A stretch of 64,000 bases of DNA, taken from contig NZ_WFGV02000009.1 of NCBI RefSeq assembly GCF_010095445.2, positions 1 through 64,000 of the forward strand, in the 5' to 3' direction. The position numbers were made by a program, and so were the translations under genes. The notes beneath the pieces are model-generated. The model was not told the DNA's origin. It saw nothing but the letters and a program-made list of their open reading frames with translations, and made no database searches. How positions within the stretch are numbered: position 1 is the first letter of the stretch; each line of letters begins with the position of its first letter. Positions 9,961 to 18,396 of the stretch are shown here, piece after piece. The stretch is from Pseudomonas sp. TNT3. GTDB lineage: Bacteria; Pseudomonadota; Gammaproteobacteria; Pseudomonadales; Pseudomonadaceae.

Positions 9961-11367
9961 ATGTCGAAGTCGGTTCAACTCATCAAAGATCATGACGTCA
10001 AGTGGATTGATCTGCGCTTCACGGACACCAAAGGCACTCAGCACCACGTGACCATGCCGGCTCGCGACGCGCTGGATGACGCTTTCTTCGAAGAAGGCAA
10101 AATGTTCGACGGTTCCTCCATCGCTGGCTGGAAAGGCATCGAAGCTTCCGACATGATCCTGCTGCCGGACGACAGCACTGCCGTTCTCGATCCGTTCACC
10201 GAAGACCCAACGCTGATCATCGTGTGCGACGTCATCGAGCCGTCGACCATGCAGGGCTACGACCGTGACCCACGTGCGATCGCCAAGCGTGCCGAGGAAT
10301 ACCTGAAGTCGACCGGTATCGGCGATACCGTTTTCGTTGGCCCGGAGCCAGAGTTCTTCATCTTCGACCAAGTGAAATTCAAGTCGGACATCTCCGGCTC
10401 GATGTTCAAAATCATCTCCGAACAAGGTTCGTGGATGTCTGACCAGGACGTCGAAGGCGGCAACCACGGCCACCGTCCAGGCATCAAAGGCGGCTACTTC
10501 CCGGTTCCACCGTTTGACCACGACCACGAAATCCGTACCTCCATGTGCAACGCCATGGAAGAAATGGGCCTGGTCATCGAAGTGCACCACCACGAAGTGG
10601 CAACTGCTGGCCAGAACGAAATCGGTGTGAAGTTCAACACCCTGGTCGCCAAGGCTGACGAAGTTCAGACCCTGAAGTATTGCGTACACAACGTGGCTGT
10701 TGCTTACGGCCGTACTGCTACCTTCATGCCTAAGCCTCTGTACGGCGATAACGGTTCGGGTATGCACGTTCACCTGTCCATCGCTAAAGAAGGCAAGAAC
10801 ACCTTCGCTGGCGAAGGCTATGCCGGCCTGTCCGACACCGCCCTGTTCTTCATCGGCGGCATCATCAAGCACGGTAAGGCACTGAACGGCTTCACCAACC
10901 CGTCGACCAACTCCTACAAGCGTCTGGTCCCAGGTTTCGAAGCGCCAGTGATGCTGGCCTACTCGGCTCGCAACCGTTCCGCTTCGATCCGTATTCCTTA
11001 CGTGTCCAGCCCTCGCGCTCGCCGTATCGAAGCTCGCTTCCCGGATCCGGCAGCCAACCCGTACCTGGCCTTCGCTGCCCTGGTAATGGCTGGTCTGGAC
11101 GGTATCCAGAACAAGATCCACCCTGGCGATGCAGCTGACAAAAACCTGTACGACCTGCCGCCTGAAGAGGCGAAAGAGATCCCACAAGTTTGCGGCAGCC
11201 TGAAAGAAGCCCTGGAAGAGCTGGACAAAGGTCGTGCGTTCCTGACCAAAGGCGGCGTTTTCAGCGACGACTTCATCGACGCTTACATCGCTCTGAAAAG
11301 CGAAGAAGAAATCAAGGTCCGTACCTTCGTACACCCACTGGAATACGAGCTGTACTACAGCTGCTGA
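9961..11367 (+). CDS. glnA: Type I glutamine synthetase
   Basis: The 468-residue GSI-beta enzyme makes glutamine from glutamate, ammonia and ATP as a cytosolic dodecamer. Motifs seen are [17 protein letters not shown] near the N-terminus, EPEFF, the ATP and metal sites [10 protein letters not shown] and [16 protein letters not shown], and NRSASIRIP. The adenylylation loop NLYDLPPEE supplies the Tyr modified by GlnE. A good Shine-Dalgarno (GGAGGA) precedes the ATG. The sigma-54 promoter upstream, an intrinsic terminator downstream and ntrBC 1.6 kb away make this the nitrogen-regulated assimilation gene. Secure. Confidence 0.98.
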   Translation: MSKSVQLIKDHDVKWIDLRFTDTKGTQHHVTMPARDALDDAFFEEGKMFDGSSIAGWKGIEASDMILLPDDSTAVLDPFTEDPTLIIVCDVIEPSTMQGYDRDPRAIAKRAEEYLKSTGIGDTVFVGPEPEFFIFDQVKFKSDISGSMFKIISEQGSWMSDQDVEGGNHGHRPGIKGGYFPVPPFDHDHEIRTSMCNAMEEMGLVIEVHHHEVATAGQNEIGVKFNTLVAKADEVQTLKYCVHNVAVAYGRTATFMPKPLYGDNGSGMHVHLSIAKEGKNTFAGEGYAGLSDTALFFIGGIIKHGKALNGFTNPSTNSYKRLVPGFEAPVMLAYSARNRSASIRIPYVSSPRARRIEARFPDPAANPYLAFAALVMAGLDGIQNKIHPGDAADKNLYDLPPEEAKEIPQVCGSLKEALEELDKGRAFLTKGGVFSDDFIDAYIALKSEEEIKVRTFVHPLEYELYYSC

Positions 11368-11402
11368 TCCGGTAGCGCCTGCGCAAGCGGCGTGACAAAG
11401 AG

Positions 11403-11427
11403 AGGCCTCCTTCGGGAGGCCTTTTTT
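11403..11427 (+). terminator. Intrinsic terminator of glnA
   Basis: AGGCCTCC-TTCG-GGAGGCCT forms a perfect 8-bp stem with a stable TTCG tetraloop. It is followed by a run of six T, 36 bases after the glnA stop. Confidence 0.93.
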
Positions 11428-11437
11428 GTGGGCAAAG

Positions 11438-11518
11438 TCAAAAGATCGCAGCCTTCGGCAGCTCCTACTTTGGAACGCGTACAACCTGTAGGAGCTGCCG
11501 AAGGCTGCGATCTTTTGA
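11438..11518. repeat. REPIN-type palindrome (class ending CAGCTCCTAC)
   Basis: Both arms are identical in the core to those at 2777-2858 (AAAAGATCGCAGCCTTCGGC and complement), around a different centre. It sits just after the glnA terminator, before the DUF4124 pair. Confidence 0.85.
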
Positions 11519-11611
11519 TCTCGCTTTTATGCACCCGAATGTTAACAACTTGGGTCAACCGCCAGCCCTGACCTATGCTGCACCCCAACGCTTTCGTTTC
11601 TGGTCGATTTT

Positions 11612-12121
11612 ATGGGTCGTGGTTTTCTATTGATGTTGCTGCTGATCGCCCTGCCTGCCGCAGCGCAGATCTATAAGTACACCGACGCCGCCGGCAATAC
11701 CGCGTACAGTAATCAGCCGCCCGATGGCGTGCAGGCGCAACCTGTCGACTTGCCACCCCTGAACAGCGTCGAGCGACAGGCCCCTCCTGCACCAGCTGCC
11801 GAAGCCAGTAACCGTCAGCAGCCACTGAGCGCCTATGAGGTGCTTGAGCTGACCAACTTGCCCACCACCGAAGCCCTGCGCGCCAACAACGGCACGTTCA
11901 CGGTCAATGTGCAGATCAAACCTCGCCTGCAAGGACCTCATCTGTTCAGGCTGTTGCTGGATGATCAACCTTACGGCCAGCCGAGCAACGTACCGATCCT
12001 GCAACTGGTCAACATTGATCGCGGTGAACACAGCCTCGCCGTTCAGGTCATCGATGGAGAAAGCATCATTCAGCAAAGCCCGACCATCACCTTCACTGTG
12101 CAACGGGTCCATAAACCGTGA
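11612..12121 (+). CDS. DUF4124-domain exported protein, first of a tandem pair
   Basis: The 169-residue protein has an N-terminal signal peptide (MGRGFLLMLLLIALPAAAQ) followed directly by the DUF4124 motif IYKYTDAAGNTAYSNQPPDG. A Pro-rich linker and an all-beta C-terminal half that looks immunoglobulin-like come after it. The family is periplasmic or surface-associated and has no established reaction. Its stop overlaps the start of a paralogue by 4 bases, so the two are co-translated. Genes of this type between glnA and ntrB are typical of Pseudomonas. Function unknown. Confidence 0.88.
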   Translation: MGRGFLLMLLLIALPAAAQIYKYTDAAGNTAYSNQPPDGVQAQPVDLPPLNSVERQAPPAPAAEASNRQQPLSAYEVLELTNLPTTEALRANNGTFTVNVQIKPRLQGPHLFRLLLDDQPYGQPSNVPILQLVNIDRGEHSLAVQVIDGESIIQQSPTITFTVQRVHKP

Positions 12122-12738
12122 GGGCGTGGCTGCTGCTGGCCTGCCTGATCGCGCTGCCCGTGGCGGCCGAGGTCTTCACCTATACCGACGCCCAGGGCAA
12201 TCGGGTCTTTACCGATCAACCCGGCACGGGCAACGCCAAACGTGTGCCGATGGCGCCGAGCAATCGGATGTCCGCCAACCCGACCGGCGCAGTACCCGTC
12301 ATTATCGGGAAGAAAACGGCAACACCACCGCCGTTTCATTACGACATGCTGAGAGTGCTGATACCGGAACCCGACGCCACGGTCCGCAGCAGCGCCGGTG
12401 AACTGATTGTCAGCGTCACCAGCGAACCGGGCCTGCAACGAGGTCACCGCTATCGCCTGCTGGTGGACGGCCAGCCCACGTCCGAACCCGGACGGAGCCC
12501 GGTGTTTGCCCTGAACAACCTCGACCGCGGCTCCCACAACCTGTCGGTGGAAATCATTGACGAGCAGGGCCGCACCGTCGAGCGCACTGCCAACCAGCCC
12601 TTCCACATGCTGCGTATTTCCCTCGCGCAAAAACGCCAGGTCAAACCCTGCGTGCTGACCGATTACGGTCAGCGACCCGAATGCCCGCTCAAAGAAAAAC
12701 CCGAAGAAGAAAAAAATCCCTTCCTGCGCTTCTTTTAA
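12118..12738 (+). CDS. DUF4124-domain exported protein, second of a tandem pair
   Basis: It starts at GTG (12118), overlapping the TGA of the preceding paralogue. The product has 206 residues: a signal peptide (MRAWLLLACLIALPVAAE), the DUF4124 motif VFTYTDAQGNRVFTDQPGTG, a beta-rich middle that parallels the first gene (RYRLLVDGQP, FALNNLDRGSHNLSVEIIDE), and a very charged tail (KEKPEEEKNPFLRFF). The alignment across the whole length shows a local duplication followed by divergence. Role unknown; probably periplasmic. Confidence 0.88.
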   Translation: MRAWLLLACLIALPVAAEVFTYTDAQGNRVFTDQPGTGNAKRVPMAPSNRMSANPTGAVPVIIGKKTATPPPFHYDMLRVLIPEPDATVRSSAGELIVSVTSEPGLQRGHRYRLLVDGQPTSEPGRSPVFALNNLDRGSHNLSVEIIDEQGRTVERTANQPFHMLRISLAQKRQVKPCVLTDYGQRPECPLKEKPEEEKNPFLRFF

Positions 12739-12897
12739 TTGTCACTTACGATTGCGCACTGTATTGGTGCGAATCGCGCCATCGTTCCCAACTTCCATCC
12801 CATTTTGGTTCGAAAGTACCCGTGATAGCTGGCAGAACGCCACGTAAATGAGCGTCAAACGCCCGTTTCAGGCCTTAAACGCTTCTTTTCGGAGCCT

Positions 12898-12913
12898 TGG
12901 TTTGGTTTTTGCA
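12898..12913 (+). promoter_or_regulatory. Possible weak sigma-54 element before ntrB
   Basis: TGGTTTGGTTTTTGCA keeps the TGG at -24 and TTGCA at -12 with the correct spacing, but it lacks the CAC of the -24 box. It lies 57 bases before the ntrB start. It is plausible because ntrBC is autoregulated by nitrogen in many bacteria, but the match alone is weak. Confidence 0.35.
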
Positions 12914-12969
12914 TTTTCCCCGCATCAGCGCTTTATTCATGCGCGCGCCCTGCTCCAAAAGAGGTCCTG

Positions 12970-14055
12970 ATGACCATTAGCGACGCACTGCATCGATTGC
13001 TACTCGACAACCTCACCACCGCCACCATCCTGCTCGACGCCGAACTGCGCCTCGAGTACATGAACCCGGCGGCTGAAATGCTGCTGGCCATCAGCGGCCA
13101 GCGTAGCCATGGGCAGTTCATCAGCGAGTTGTTCACCGAGTCCACCGAAGCACTGAATTCTCTGCGCCAGGCAGTCGAGCAGGCCCATCCGTTCACCAAG
13201 CGCGAAGCGATGCTTACTGCCCTCACCGGCCAGACGCTGACCGTCGACTACGCGGTGACACCGATCCTGGCCAACGGCGCCACCATGCTGCTGCTGGAAG
13301 TCCATCCCCGTGACCGCTTGCTGCGGATCACCAAGGAAGAGGCGCAGCTGTCGAAGCAGGAAACCAGCAAGATGCTGGTGCGCGGCCTCGCCCATGAAAT
13401 CAAGAACCCGCTCGGCGGGATTCGTGGTGCCGCGCAATTGCTCGCCCGTGAACTGCCGGAAGAAAGCCTGCGCGATTACACCAATGTGATCATCGAAGAA
13501 GCCGATCGCCTGCGTAACCTCGTCGATCGCATGCTCGGCTCCAACAAGCTGCCGTCACTGGCCATGTGCAACATCCACGAAGTGCTGGAGCGCGTCTGCC
13601 ATCTGGTCGAGGCCGAAAGCCAGGGCTGCATTACCTTGGTGCGCGATTACGACCCAAGCATTCCCGACGTCCTGATCGACCGCGAACAGATGATTCAGGC
13701 GGTGTTGAACATCGTGCGCAACGCGATGCAGGCCATCAGCAGCCAGAACGAGCTGCGCCTGGGCCGCATCAGCCTGCGTACCCGCGCCATGCGCCAGTTC
13801 ACCATCGGCCATGTGCGCCATCGCCTCGTGACCAAGATCGAAATCATCGACAACGGTCCCGGCATTCCTGCGGAACTGCAGGAAACCATCTTCTTTCCCA
13901 TGGTCAGCGGTCGTCCGGACGGTACCGGACTGGGCCTGGCCATTACCCAGAACATCATCAGCCAGCACCAGGGCCTGATCGAATGTGACAGCCATCCAGG
14001 CCACACAACCTTCTCGATCTTTCTGCCACTGGAACAAGGAGCCACATCGACATGA
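12970..14055 (+). CDS. ntrB: Nitrogen-regulation sensor histidine kinase NtrB
   Basis: This 361-residue soluble kinase/phosphatase controls NtrC according to PII state. A PAS domain covers roughly residues 5-115. The phospho-acceptor His142 is in RGLAHEIKNPLGGIRG. The ATPase domain shows the N box NIVRNAMQAI, G1 DNGPGIP and G2 GTGLGLAI. No membrane segment is present, as expected for NtrB (GlnL). Its TGA overlaps the ntrC ATG (ATGA), so the pair is translationally coupled. Secure. Confidence 0.96.
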   Translation: MTISDALHRLLLDNLTTATILLDAELRLEYMNPAAEMLLAISGQRSHGQFISELFTESTEALNSLRQAVEQAHPFTKREAMLTALTGQTLTVDYAVTPILANGATMLLLEVHPRDRLLRITKEEAQLSKQETSKMLVRGLAHEIKNPLGGIRGAAQLLARELPEESLRDYTNVIIEEADRLRNLVDRMLGSNKLPSLAMCNIHEVLERVCHLVEAESQGCITLVRDYDPSIPDVLIDREQMIQAVLNIVRNAMQAISSQNELRLGRISLRTRAMRQFTIGHVRHRLVTKIEIIDNGPGIPAELQETIFFPMVSGRPDGTGLGLAITQNIISQHQGLIECDSHPGHTTFSIFLPLEQGATST

Positions 14056-15488
14056 GCCGTAGTGAAACCGTGTGGATCGTCGATGACGACCGATCAATCC
14101 GTTGGGTTCTGGAAAAAGCCTTGCAGCAGGAAGGCATGACCACGCAAAGCTTCGACAGCGCCGATGGCGTGATGAGCCGCCTGGCGCGTCAGCAGCCGGA
14201 CGTGATCATCTCCGACATCCGCATGCCGGGCGCCAGCGGTCTGGACCTCCTGGCGCGGATTCGCGAGCAACACCCACGGCTGCCGGTCATCATCATGACC
14301 GCGCACTCCGACCTGGACAGCGCTGTCGCGTCCTATCAGGGCGGCGCATTCGAATACCTGCCCAAGCCGTTCGACGTCGACGAAGCCGTGTCCCTGGTCA
14401 AGCGCGCCAACCAGCACGCTCAGGAACAGCAAGGCCTGGAAGTGCCGGTCGCCCTGACCCGCACCCCGGAAATCATCGGTGAAGCGCCGGCGATGCAGGA
14501 AGTGTTTCGCGCCATCGGGCGCTTGAGCCACTCCAACATCACCGTGTTGATCAATGGTGAATCCGGGACCGGCAAAGAGCTGGTGGCGCATGCCCTGCAC
14601 CGCCACAGCCCTCGCGCGGCGTCGCCATTTATTGCGCTGAACATGGCGGCAATTCCGAAAGACTTGATGGAATCCGAGCTGTTCGGTCACGAGAAGGGCG
14701 CGTTTACCGGCGCAGCCAACCTTCGTCGCGGGCGTTTTGAACAGGCTGATGGCGGCACGTTGTTCCTCGACGAAATCGGCGACATGCCGGCAGATACGCA
14801 AACCCGCTTGCTGCGCGTGCTGGCGGACGGCGAGTTCTACCGCGTTGGCGGTCATACGCCGGTCAAGGTGGATGTGCGAATCATTGCCGCGACGCACCAG
14901 AACCTCGAAACCCTGGTGCACGCGGGGAAATTCCGTGAGGACTTGTTCCATCGCCTCAACGTGATCCGCATTCACATCCCGCGCCTGTCAGACCGTCGCG
15001 AAGACATCCCGACCCTCGCCAAACACTTCCTCAGCCGCGCCGCGCAAGAACTCGCGGTTGAGCCAAAGCTGCTGAAAAGTGAAACCGAGGAATACCTGAA
15101 AAACCTGCCGTGGGGCGGCAACGTGCGCCAGCTGGAGAATACCTGCCGCTGGATCACGGTGATGGCTTCCGGCCGTGAAGTGCACATCAGCGACTTGCCA
15201 CCAGAGCTGCTGAACCTGCCGCAGGATTCGGCGCCGGTCACCAACTGGGAACAAGCATTGCGCCAGTGGGCAGACCAGGCGCTGGCTCGCGGTCAGTCGA
15301 GCTTGCTTGACAGCGCCGTGCCGGCCTTTGAGCGAATCATGATTGAAACCGCCCTGAAACACACCGCTGGCCGTCGCCGCGATGCTGCGGTTTTGTTGGG
15401 CTGGGGACGAAATACCCTGACTCGCAAGATCAAGGAACTGGGGATGAAAGTTGATGGTGGGGATGATGATGAAGGGGAAGAGGGCTAA
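14052..15488 (+). CDS. ntrC: Nitrogen-regulation sigma-54 activator NtrC
   Basis: The 478-residue product has an N-terminal receiver domain (acidic pocket DDD at 11-13, phosphorylated Asp55 in SDIRMPG, Lys of LPKPFD). A central AAA+ domain carries the Walker A motif GESGTGKE at 169-176, the sigma-54-contacting GAFTGA loop and LFLDEIGD. The C-terminus is a Fis-type helix-turn-helix ([20 protein letters not shown]). It activates RpoN promoters under nitrogen limitation, here plausibly glnA and the downstream small RNA. It ends in an acidic stretch ([11 protein letters not shown]). Secure. Confidence 0.97.
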   Translation: MSRSETVWIVDDDRSIRWVLEKALQQEGMTTQSFDSADGVMSRLARQQPDVIISDIRMPGASGLDLLARIREQHPRLPVIIMTAHSDLDSAVASYQGGAFEYLPKPFDVDEAVSLVKRANQHAQEQQGLEVPVALTRTPEIIGEAPAMQEVFRAIGRLSHSNITVLINGESGTGKELVAHALHRHSPRAASPFIALNMAAIPKDLMESELFGHEKGAFTGAANLRRGRFEQADGGTLFLDEIGDMPADTQTRLLRVLADGEFYRVGGHTPVKVDVRIIAATHQNLETLVHAGKFREDLFHRLNVIRIHIPRLSDRREDIPTLAKHFLSRAAQELAVEPKLLKSETEEYLKNLPWGGNVRQLENTCRWITVMASGREVHISDLPPELLNLPQDSAPVTNWEQALRQWADQALARGQSSLLDSAVPAFERIMIETALKHTAGRRRDAAVLLGWGRNTLTRKIKELGMKVDGGDDDEGEEG

Positions 15489-15523
15489 TTAGTCTGTAGA
15501 TCTTCGCTGATCGTTAGATCCAT

Positions 15524-15613
15524 TCGCGGGCAAGCCCGCTCCCACAGTGATCTTTGGTGCTTTCACAATTTTGTGTACACCGCTGAATACTGTGGGAGCG
15601 GGCTTGCCCGCGA
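15524..15613. repeat. REPIN-type palindrome (class GCGGGCAAGCCCGCTCCCACA)
   Basis: Inverted arms TCGCGGGCAAGCCCGCTCCC and complement surround an unrelated centre of about 40 bases. The same class recurs at 16964-17029 and 19953-20045. It lies 36 bases after the ntrC stop. Confidence 0.87.
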
Positions 15614-15727
15614 TGCTTTTGGGGGTTCGGTGCACCGACTGAAGGCACCGTGAACCGCAATCGCGCACAAACACTGCCTTCAAATCCCACCTTTTTTCGC
15701 AATCGAACGCCCACCGAAAAAACACGA

Positions 15728-15748
15728 AAGCCCCGCAATACGGGGCTT
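15728..15748 (-). terminator. Hairpin terminator, best oriented for the minus strand
   Basis: AAGCCCCG-CAATA-CGGGGCTT is a perfect 8-bp stem. On the minus strand it is followed by TTTCGTGTTTTTT, on the plus strand by no T-run. It therefore suits the minus-strand gene that ends at 16040, whose transcript would then run antisense through the whole NrsZ region. It may also trim the ntrC message. Confidence 0.6.
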
Positions 15749-15790
15749 CCAGCATTCAACGACGACTTTCTGTTTCAACTTGTTAAAAGC

Positions 15791-15806
15791 TGGCACGCCC
15801 CCTGCA
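15791..15806 (+). promoter_or_regulatory. Sigma-54 promoter of the NrsZ-like small RNA
   Basis: TGGCACGCCCCCTGCA has a perfect -24 box (TGGCACG) and a -12 GC at RpoN spacing, in an intergenic region with no protein start nearby. The predicted transcript start is about 15817. Possible NtrC-type TGCACC elements lie upstream around 15629-15650. Confidence 0.88.
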
Positions 15807-15816
15807 ATAGTCCCTT

Positions 15817-16046
15817 CAGTGATTCGATTCACTACCCAGTTTCGGGGACCTTGGTACAGGCAGGCCGGGGATTCCCCTCTTTACACCGGGCTCATACCGC
15901 ACTTGCGACGAGCCACGCAGTTTTGGGGCCCTTGATACAGGCAGGTCAGGGGTTCCTTCTTTACACCGGGTTCACGAGGCAACGCGTGATCCCTCCCGTT
16001 TTGGGGACCTTGGTACAGGCAGGCCGGGGATTCCCTCTTTTATTGC
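15817..16046 (+). ncRNA. nrsZ: NrsZ-type nitrogen-regulated small RNA with three repeat units
   Basis: Three units of about 50 bases, starting near 15840, 15921 and 15999 (periods of 81 and 78), share GGGGACCTTGGTACAGGCAG followed by GGGGATTCCC and a CTCTTTACACCGGG linker. The third unit ends in CTCTTTTATT, which can act as terminator. From the sigma-54 start the length is about 230 bases. In P. aeruginosa the NtrBC/RpoN-dependent small RNA NrsZ lies between ntrC and the same neighbour genes, is of this size, and is processed into similar stem-loops that stimulate rhlA and swarming. Position, promoter, size and triple repeat all agree. Exact ends are estimates. Confidence 0.85.
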
Positions 16047-16480
16047 TCTCGGAGATGGATCTCCAGTCGCCAGCGGTCGTCGACCTCGCTACCAGCCCAT
16101 TCGCCCTGAAGCGGTCGGGCCGCCACCACCGTCAGCAACAACCCCCCATCACTCAAACGTACACGCCAGTTCACGCCTTTGTCGTTGAGCTTGAGCTGAC
16201 CGTTCTGCGCCTTGCCTTCGGCACTGAACAACAGCGCCACACTGCCGTCCACGATCTCGCCATGGACCTTGGGTTCGTTGTTGAACCACAGCACCAGGCC
16301 ATCGCTCGTCACGTCGACCTGCTGCAAAGTGCTGGGATCCGGCGTGGTCAGGCGACCGATCATCAATCCCACCATAACCCCGACAATCGCCAGCGAACCC
16401 ATCACCCGTGGGAATAGTTTCGAACGCTTGTCCGCTTGCGGCGTAGAATGCCGGTCATCTTTACCTTCGGAGCCGTGCAT
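16040..16480 (-). CDS. Conserved single-pass membrane protein beside NrsZ, function unknown
   Basis: The 146-residue protein has a charged N-terminus, one transmembrane helix ([19 protein letters not shown], about residues 26-44) and a beta-rich outer domain of about 100 residues with no recognisable motif. A gene of this kind sits at the same place between ntrC and trmL in other Pseudomonas. Its ATG (16480-16478) overlaps the trmL ATG (16479-16481) on the other strand, both within one CATG. A start at the Met inside the helix region is less likely because it would remove the positive N-terminal anchor. Role unknown. Confidence 0.8.
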   Translation of the reverse strand: MHGSEGKDDRHSTPQADKRSKLFPRVMGSLAIVGVMVGLMIGRLTTPDPSTLQQVDVTSDGLVLWFNNEPKVHGEIVDGSVALLFSAEGKAQNGQLKLNDKGVNWRVRLSDGGLLLTVVAARPLQGEWAGSEVDDRWRLEIHLREQ

Positions 16481-16934
16481 GTTTCACGTCATCCTTTTCC
16501 AACCAGAAATTCCGCCGAATACCGGCAACGTTATCAGGCTGTGCGCCAACAGTGGCTGCCACCTGCATTTGATCGAACCGCTGGGTTTCGAGATGGACGA
16601 CAAGCGCCTGCGCAGGGCCGGCCTCGACTATCACGAATACGCCACCCTGCAACGCCACGCCGACCTTGCCAGTTGCCTGGAAAGCCTTGGCCACCCGCGC
16701 CTGTTCGCCTTTACCACCAAGGGCTCGCGGCCGTTCCACGATGCCAGCTTTGCAGAAGGCGATGCGTTCCTCTTCGGTCCGGAAAGCCGCGGCCTGCCCG
16801 CTGACGTACTGGACGCCCTGCCCGGCGAGCAACGCCTGCGGCTACCGATGCGCGAAGGCTGCCGCAGCCTGAACCTGTCGAACACCGTGGCGGTGGCCGT
16901 TTACGAAGCGTGGCGGCAAAACGGCTTCAAATAA
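16479..16934 (+). CDS. trmL: tRNA (cytidine/uridine-2'-O-)-methyltransferase TrmL
   Basis: From ATG 16479 ([21 protein letters not shown]) the product has 151 residues and belongs to the SPOUT family. The three SPOUT motifs are visible: [18 protein letters not shown], the knot segment [11 protein letters not shown], and [24 protein letters not shown] at the C-terminus. TrmL methylates the wobble ribose (position 34) of tRNA-Leu isoacceptors. Reading frames that begin further upstream add sequence that covers the divergent gene and should be discarded. Secure. Confidence 0.96.
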   Translation: MFHVILFQPEIPPNTGNVIRLCANSGCHLHLIEPLGFEMDDKRLRRAGLDYHEYATLQRHADLASCLESLGHPRLFAFTTKGSRPFHDASFAEGDAFLFGPESRGLPADVLDALPGEQRLRLPMREGCRSLNLSNTVAVAVYEAWRQNGFK

Positions 16935-16963
16935 CCCGAAGATCTTTTTCGTCTGACAGAAAC

Positions 16964-17029
16964 AATCGCGGGCAAGCCCGCTCCCACAGGTTTTGCACGA
17001 TCCTGTGGGAGCGGGCTTGCCCGCGATTT
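16964..17029. repeat. REPIN-type palindrome (class GCGGGCAAGCCCGCTCCCACA)
   Basis: AATCGCGGGCAAGCCCGCTC and its complement face each other around a very short centre (GTTTTGCACGATC), giving one of the tightest palindromes of this class here. It lies between the convergent trmL and secB and may serve as terminator for both. Confidence 0.87.
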
Positions 17030-17042
17030 TCAACAGCGCTGC

Positions 17043-17534
17043 TTATTGAACGGTCGGAGTTTCGCCAGTCGCCTGCATGCGTTGCAGTTCTTGTGCGTAC
17101 AGCGCGTCGAAGTTCACTGGAGCCAGCATCAGAGCAGGGAACGAACCACGGGTAACCAGGCTATCCAGGGTTTCGCGAGCGTACGGGAACAGGATGTTCG
17201 GGCAGAACGCGCCCAGGGTGTGGCTCATCGAAGCGTCGTCCAGGTTCTTGATCAGGAAGATCCCGGCCTGTTGCACTTCAGCGATGAACGCCACTTCGCC
17301 GTTTTCGCCGTTCTTCACGGTCACCGACAGGGTCAGCACCACTTCGTGGAAGTCAGCTTCCAAAGCCTTTTGACGGGTATTCAGATCCAGACCAACGCTC
17401 GGTTCCCATTGCTGGCGGAAGATCGCTGGGCTTTTCGGGGCTTCGAAAGACAAGTCACGTACGTAGATGCGCTGCAAAGAGAATTGCGGCGAGGTGTCTT
17501 CTTCGCTAGCTGCTGTGTTCTGTTGGTCAGTCAT
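17043..17534 (-). CDS. secB: Protein-export chaperone SecB
   Basis: The 163-residue acidic cytosolic chaperone keeps preproteins unfolded and hands them to SecA. The sequence shows the SecB core [19 protein letters not shown], the [10 protein letters not shown] strand, and the conserved stretch [24 protein letters not shown]. It has the usual Gln- and Glu-rich N-terminus. It lies 39 bases after grxC on the same strand, and the secB-grxC-rhodanese order is conserved in gammaproteobacteria. Secure. Confidence 0.97.
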   Translation of the reverse strand: MTDQQNTAASEEDTSPQFSLQRIYVRDLSFEAPKSPAIFRQQWEPSVGLDLNTRQKALEADFHEVVLTLSVTVKNGENGEVAFIAEVQQAGIFLIKNLDDASMSHTLGAFCPNILFPYARETLDSLVTRGSFPALMLAPVNFDALYAQELQRMQATGETPTVQ

Positions 17535-17573
17535 CTCAGATCCTTTCTGATCTTGGGTCTTATAGGGAAGGAA

Positions 17574-17828
17574 TTAGGCCTTGAGCATCGCATCGAGCTT
17601 GCCGGCGCGCTCCAGGGCAAACAAATCATCACAGCCACCAATGTGGCGCTCACCGATCCAGATCTGCGGCACGGACGTACGCCCGGCTTTCTGGGCCATG
17701 GCGGCACGCACCTGCGGCTTGCCATCGACCTTGATCTCTTCGAAGGCCACGCCTTTGTTCTCGAGCAGGTACTTGGCTCGCGAGCAGTAAGGGCAGTAAT
17801 CGCTGGAATAGACGACGACGTTGCTCAT
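17574..17828 (-). CDS. grxC: Glutaredoxin 3
   Basis: The 84-residue thioredoxin-fold protein has the dithiol active site CPYC in SSDYCPYCSRAK, the TSVPQIWIG cis-proline loop and the GGCDDLFALE glutathione-binding segment. It reduces disulfides at the expense of glutathione in the cytosol. It begins 1 base from the stop of the upstream rhodanese gene, so the two are co-transcribed and continue into secB. Confidence 0.96.
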   Translation of the reverse strand: MSNVVVYSSDYCPYCSRAKYLLENKGVAFEEIKVDGKPQVRAAMAQKAGRTSVPQIWIGERHIGGCDDLFALERAGKLDAMLKA

Positions 17829-17829
17829 A

Positions 17830-18243
17830 TCACTTCACCAGCGGCAGGTTGTCGCCTTTCCAGCTGGAAATCCCGCCGGACAGCTTGGCCGCAGTGAAGC
17901 CCGATTTCATCAATTCGCGAGCGTGAGTGCCAGCGGTCTGGCCCATGGCGTCAACCAGGATGATGGTCTTGGACTTGTGCTTCTCCAACTCACCGACGCG
18001 AGCGGTCAGCTTGTCGTGAGGAATGTTCAACGCGCCAACAATGTGACCGGCGGCGAAGTCCTTGGTCGGACGAATATCGATCACCACGCCCTCGTCCTTG
18101 TTGACCAGCCCGGTCAGTTCACCGGTGCTCAGGCTACGGCCGCCGCCTTTCATCTCATGGGCGATCAGCAGAGCCAGCAGAACGGCGAAGATACCGACGA
18201 GCAGATAGTGGGTGGTGGCAAATGCAATCAGGTGATCAACCAT
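17830..18243 (-). CDS. Membrane-anchored rhodanese-like protein (YibN type) lacking the catalytic Cys
   Basis: Starting at ATG 18243 (MVDHLIAFATTHYLLVGIF), the product has 137 residues: one N-terminal transmembrane helix and a rhodanese domain (VVIDIRPTKDFAAGHIVGALNIP...GGISSWKGDNLPL). At the place of the active-site loop the sequence is LVDAMGQTAGTHA, with Asp instead of the sulfur-accepting Cys. Sulfurtransferase activity is therefore unlikely, as in the YibN proteins that share this position next to grxC-secB. A reading from further upstream (18285) adds 14 residues without a better ribosome site. Confidence 0.88.
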   Translation of the reverse strand: MVDHLIAFATTHYLLVGIFAVLLALLIAHEMKGGGRSLSTGELTGLVNKDEGVVIDIRPTKDFAAGHIVGALNIPHDKLTARVGELEKHKSKTIILVDAMGQTAGTHARELMKSGFTAAKLSGGISSWKGDNLPLVK

Positions 18244-18396
18244 TGAAGGAGGTTCCAGGGCGTTAAAATGTCGGCCAGTATACACAGCCCCTATGGTGGG
18301 CCAAACCCCGTCCGGCGGTGACGCAGCCGGAACTTAGCTTTAAACTCCTACTCCCTTTTCCATCGCCCTCTTTTAACTCAGCCACGAGTGGAATCC

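Noticed and set aside
15840..16044. Repeat array read as a possible CRISPR
   Set aside because: Only three imperfect units with about 30-base non-unique linkers, behind a sigma-54 promoter; a small RNA fits better.
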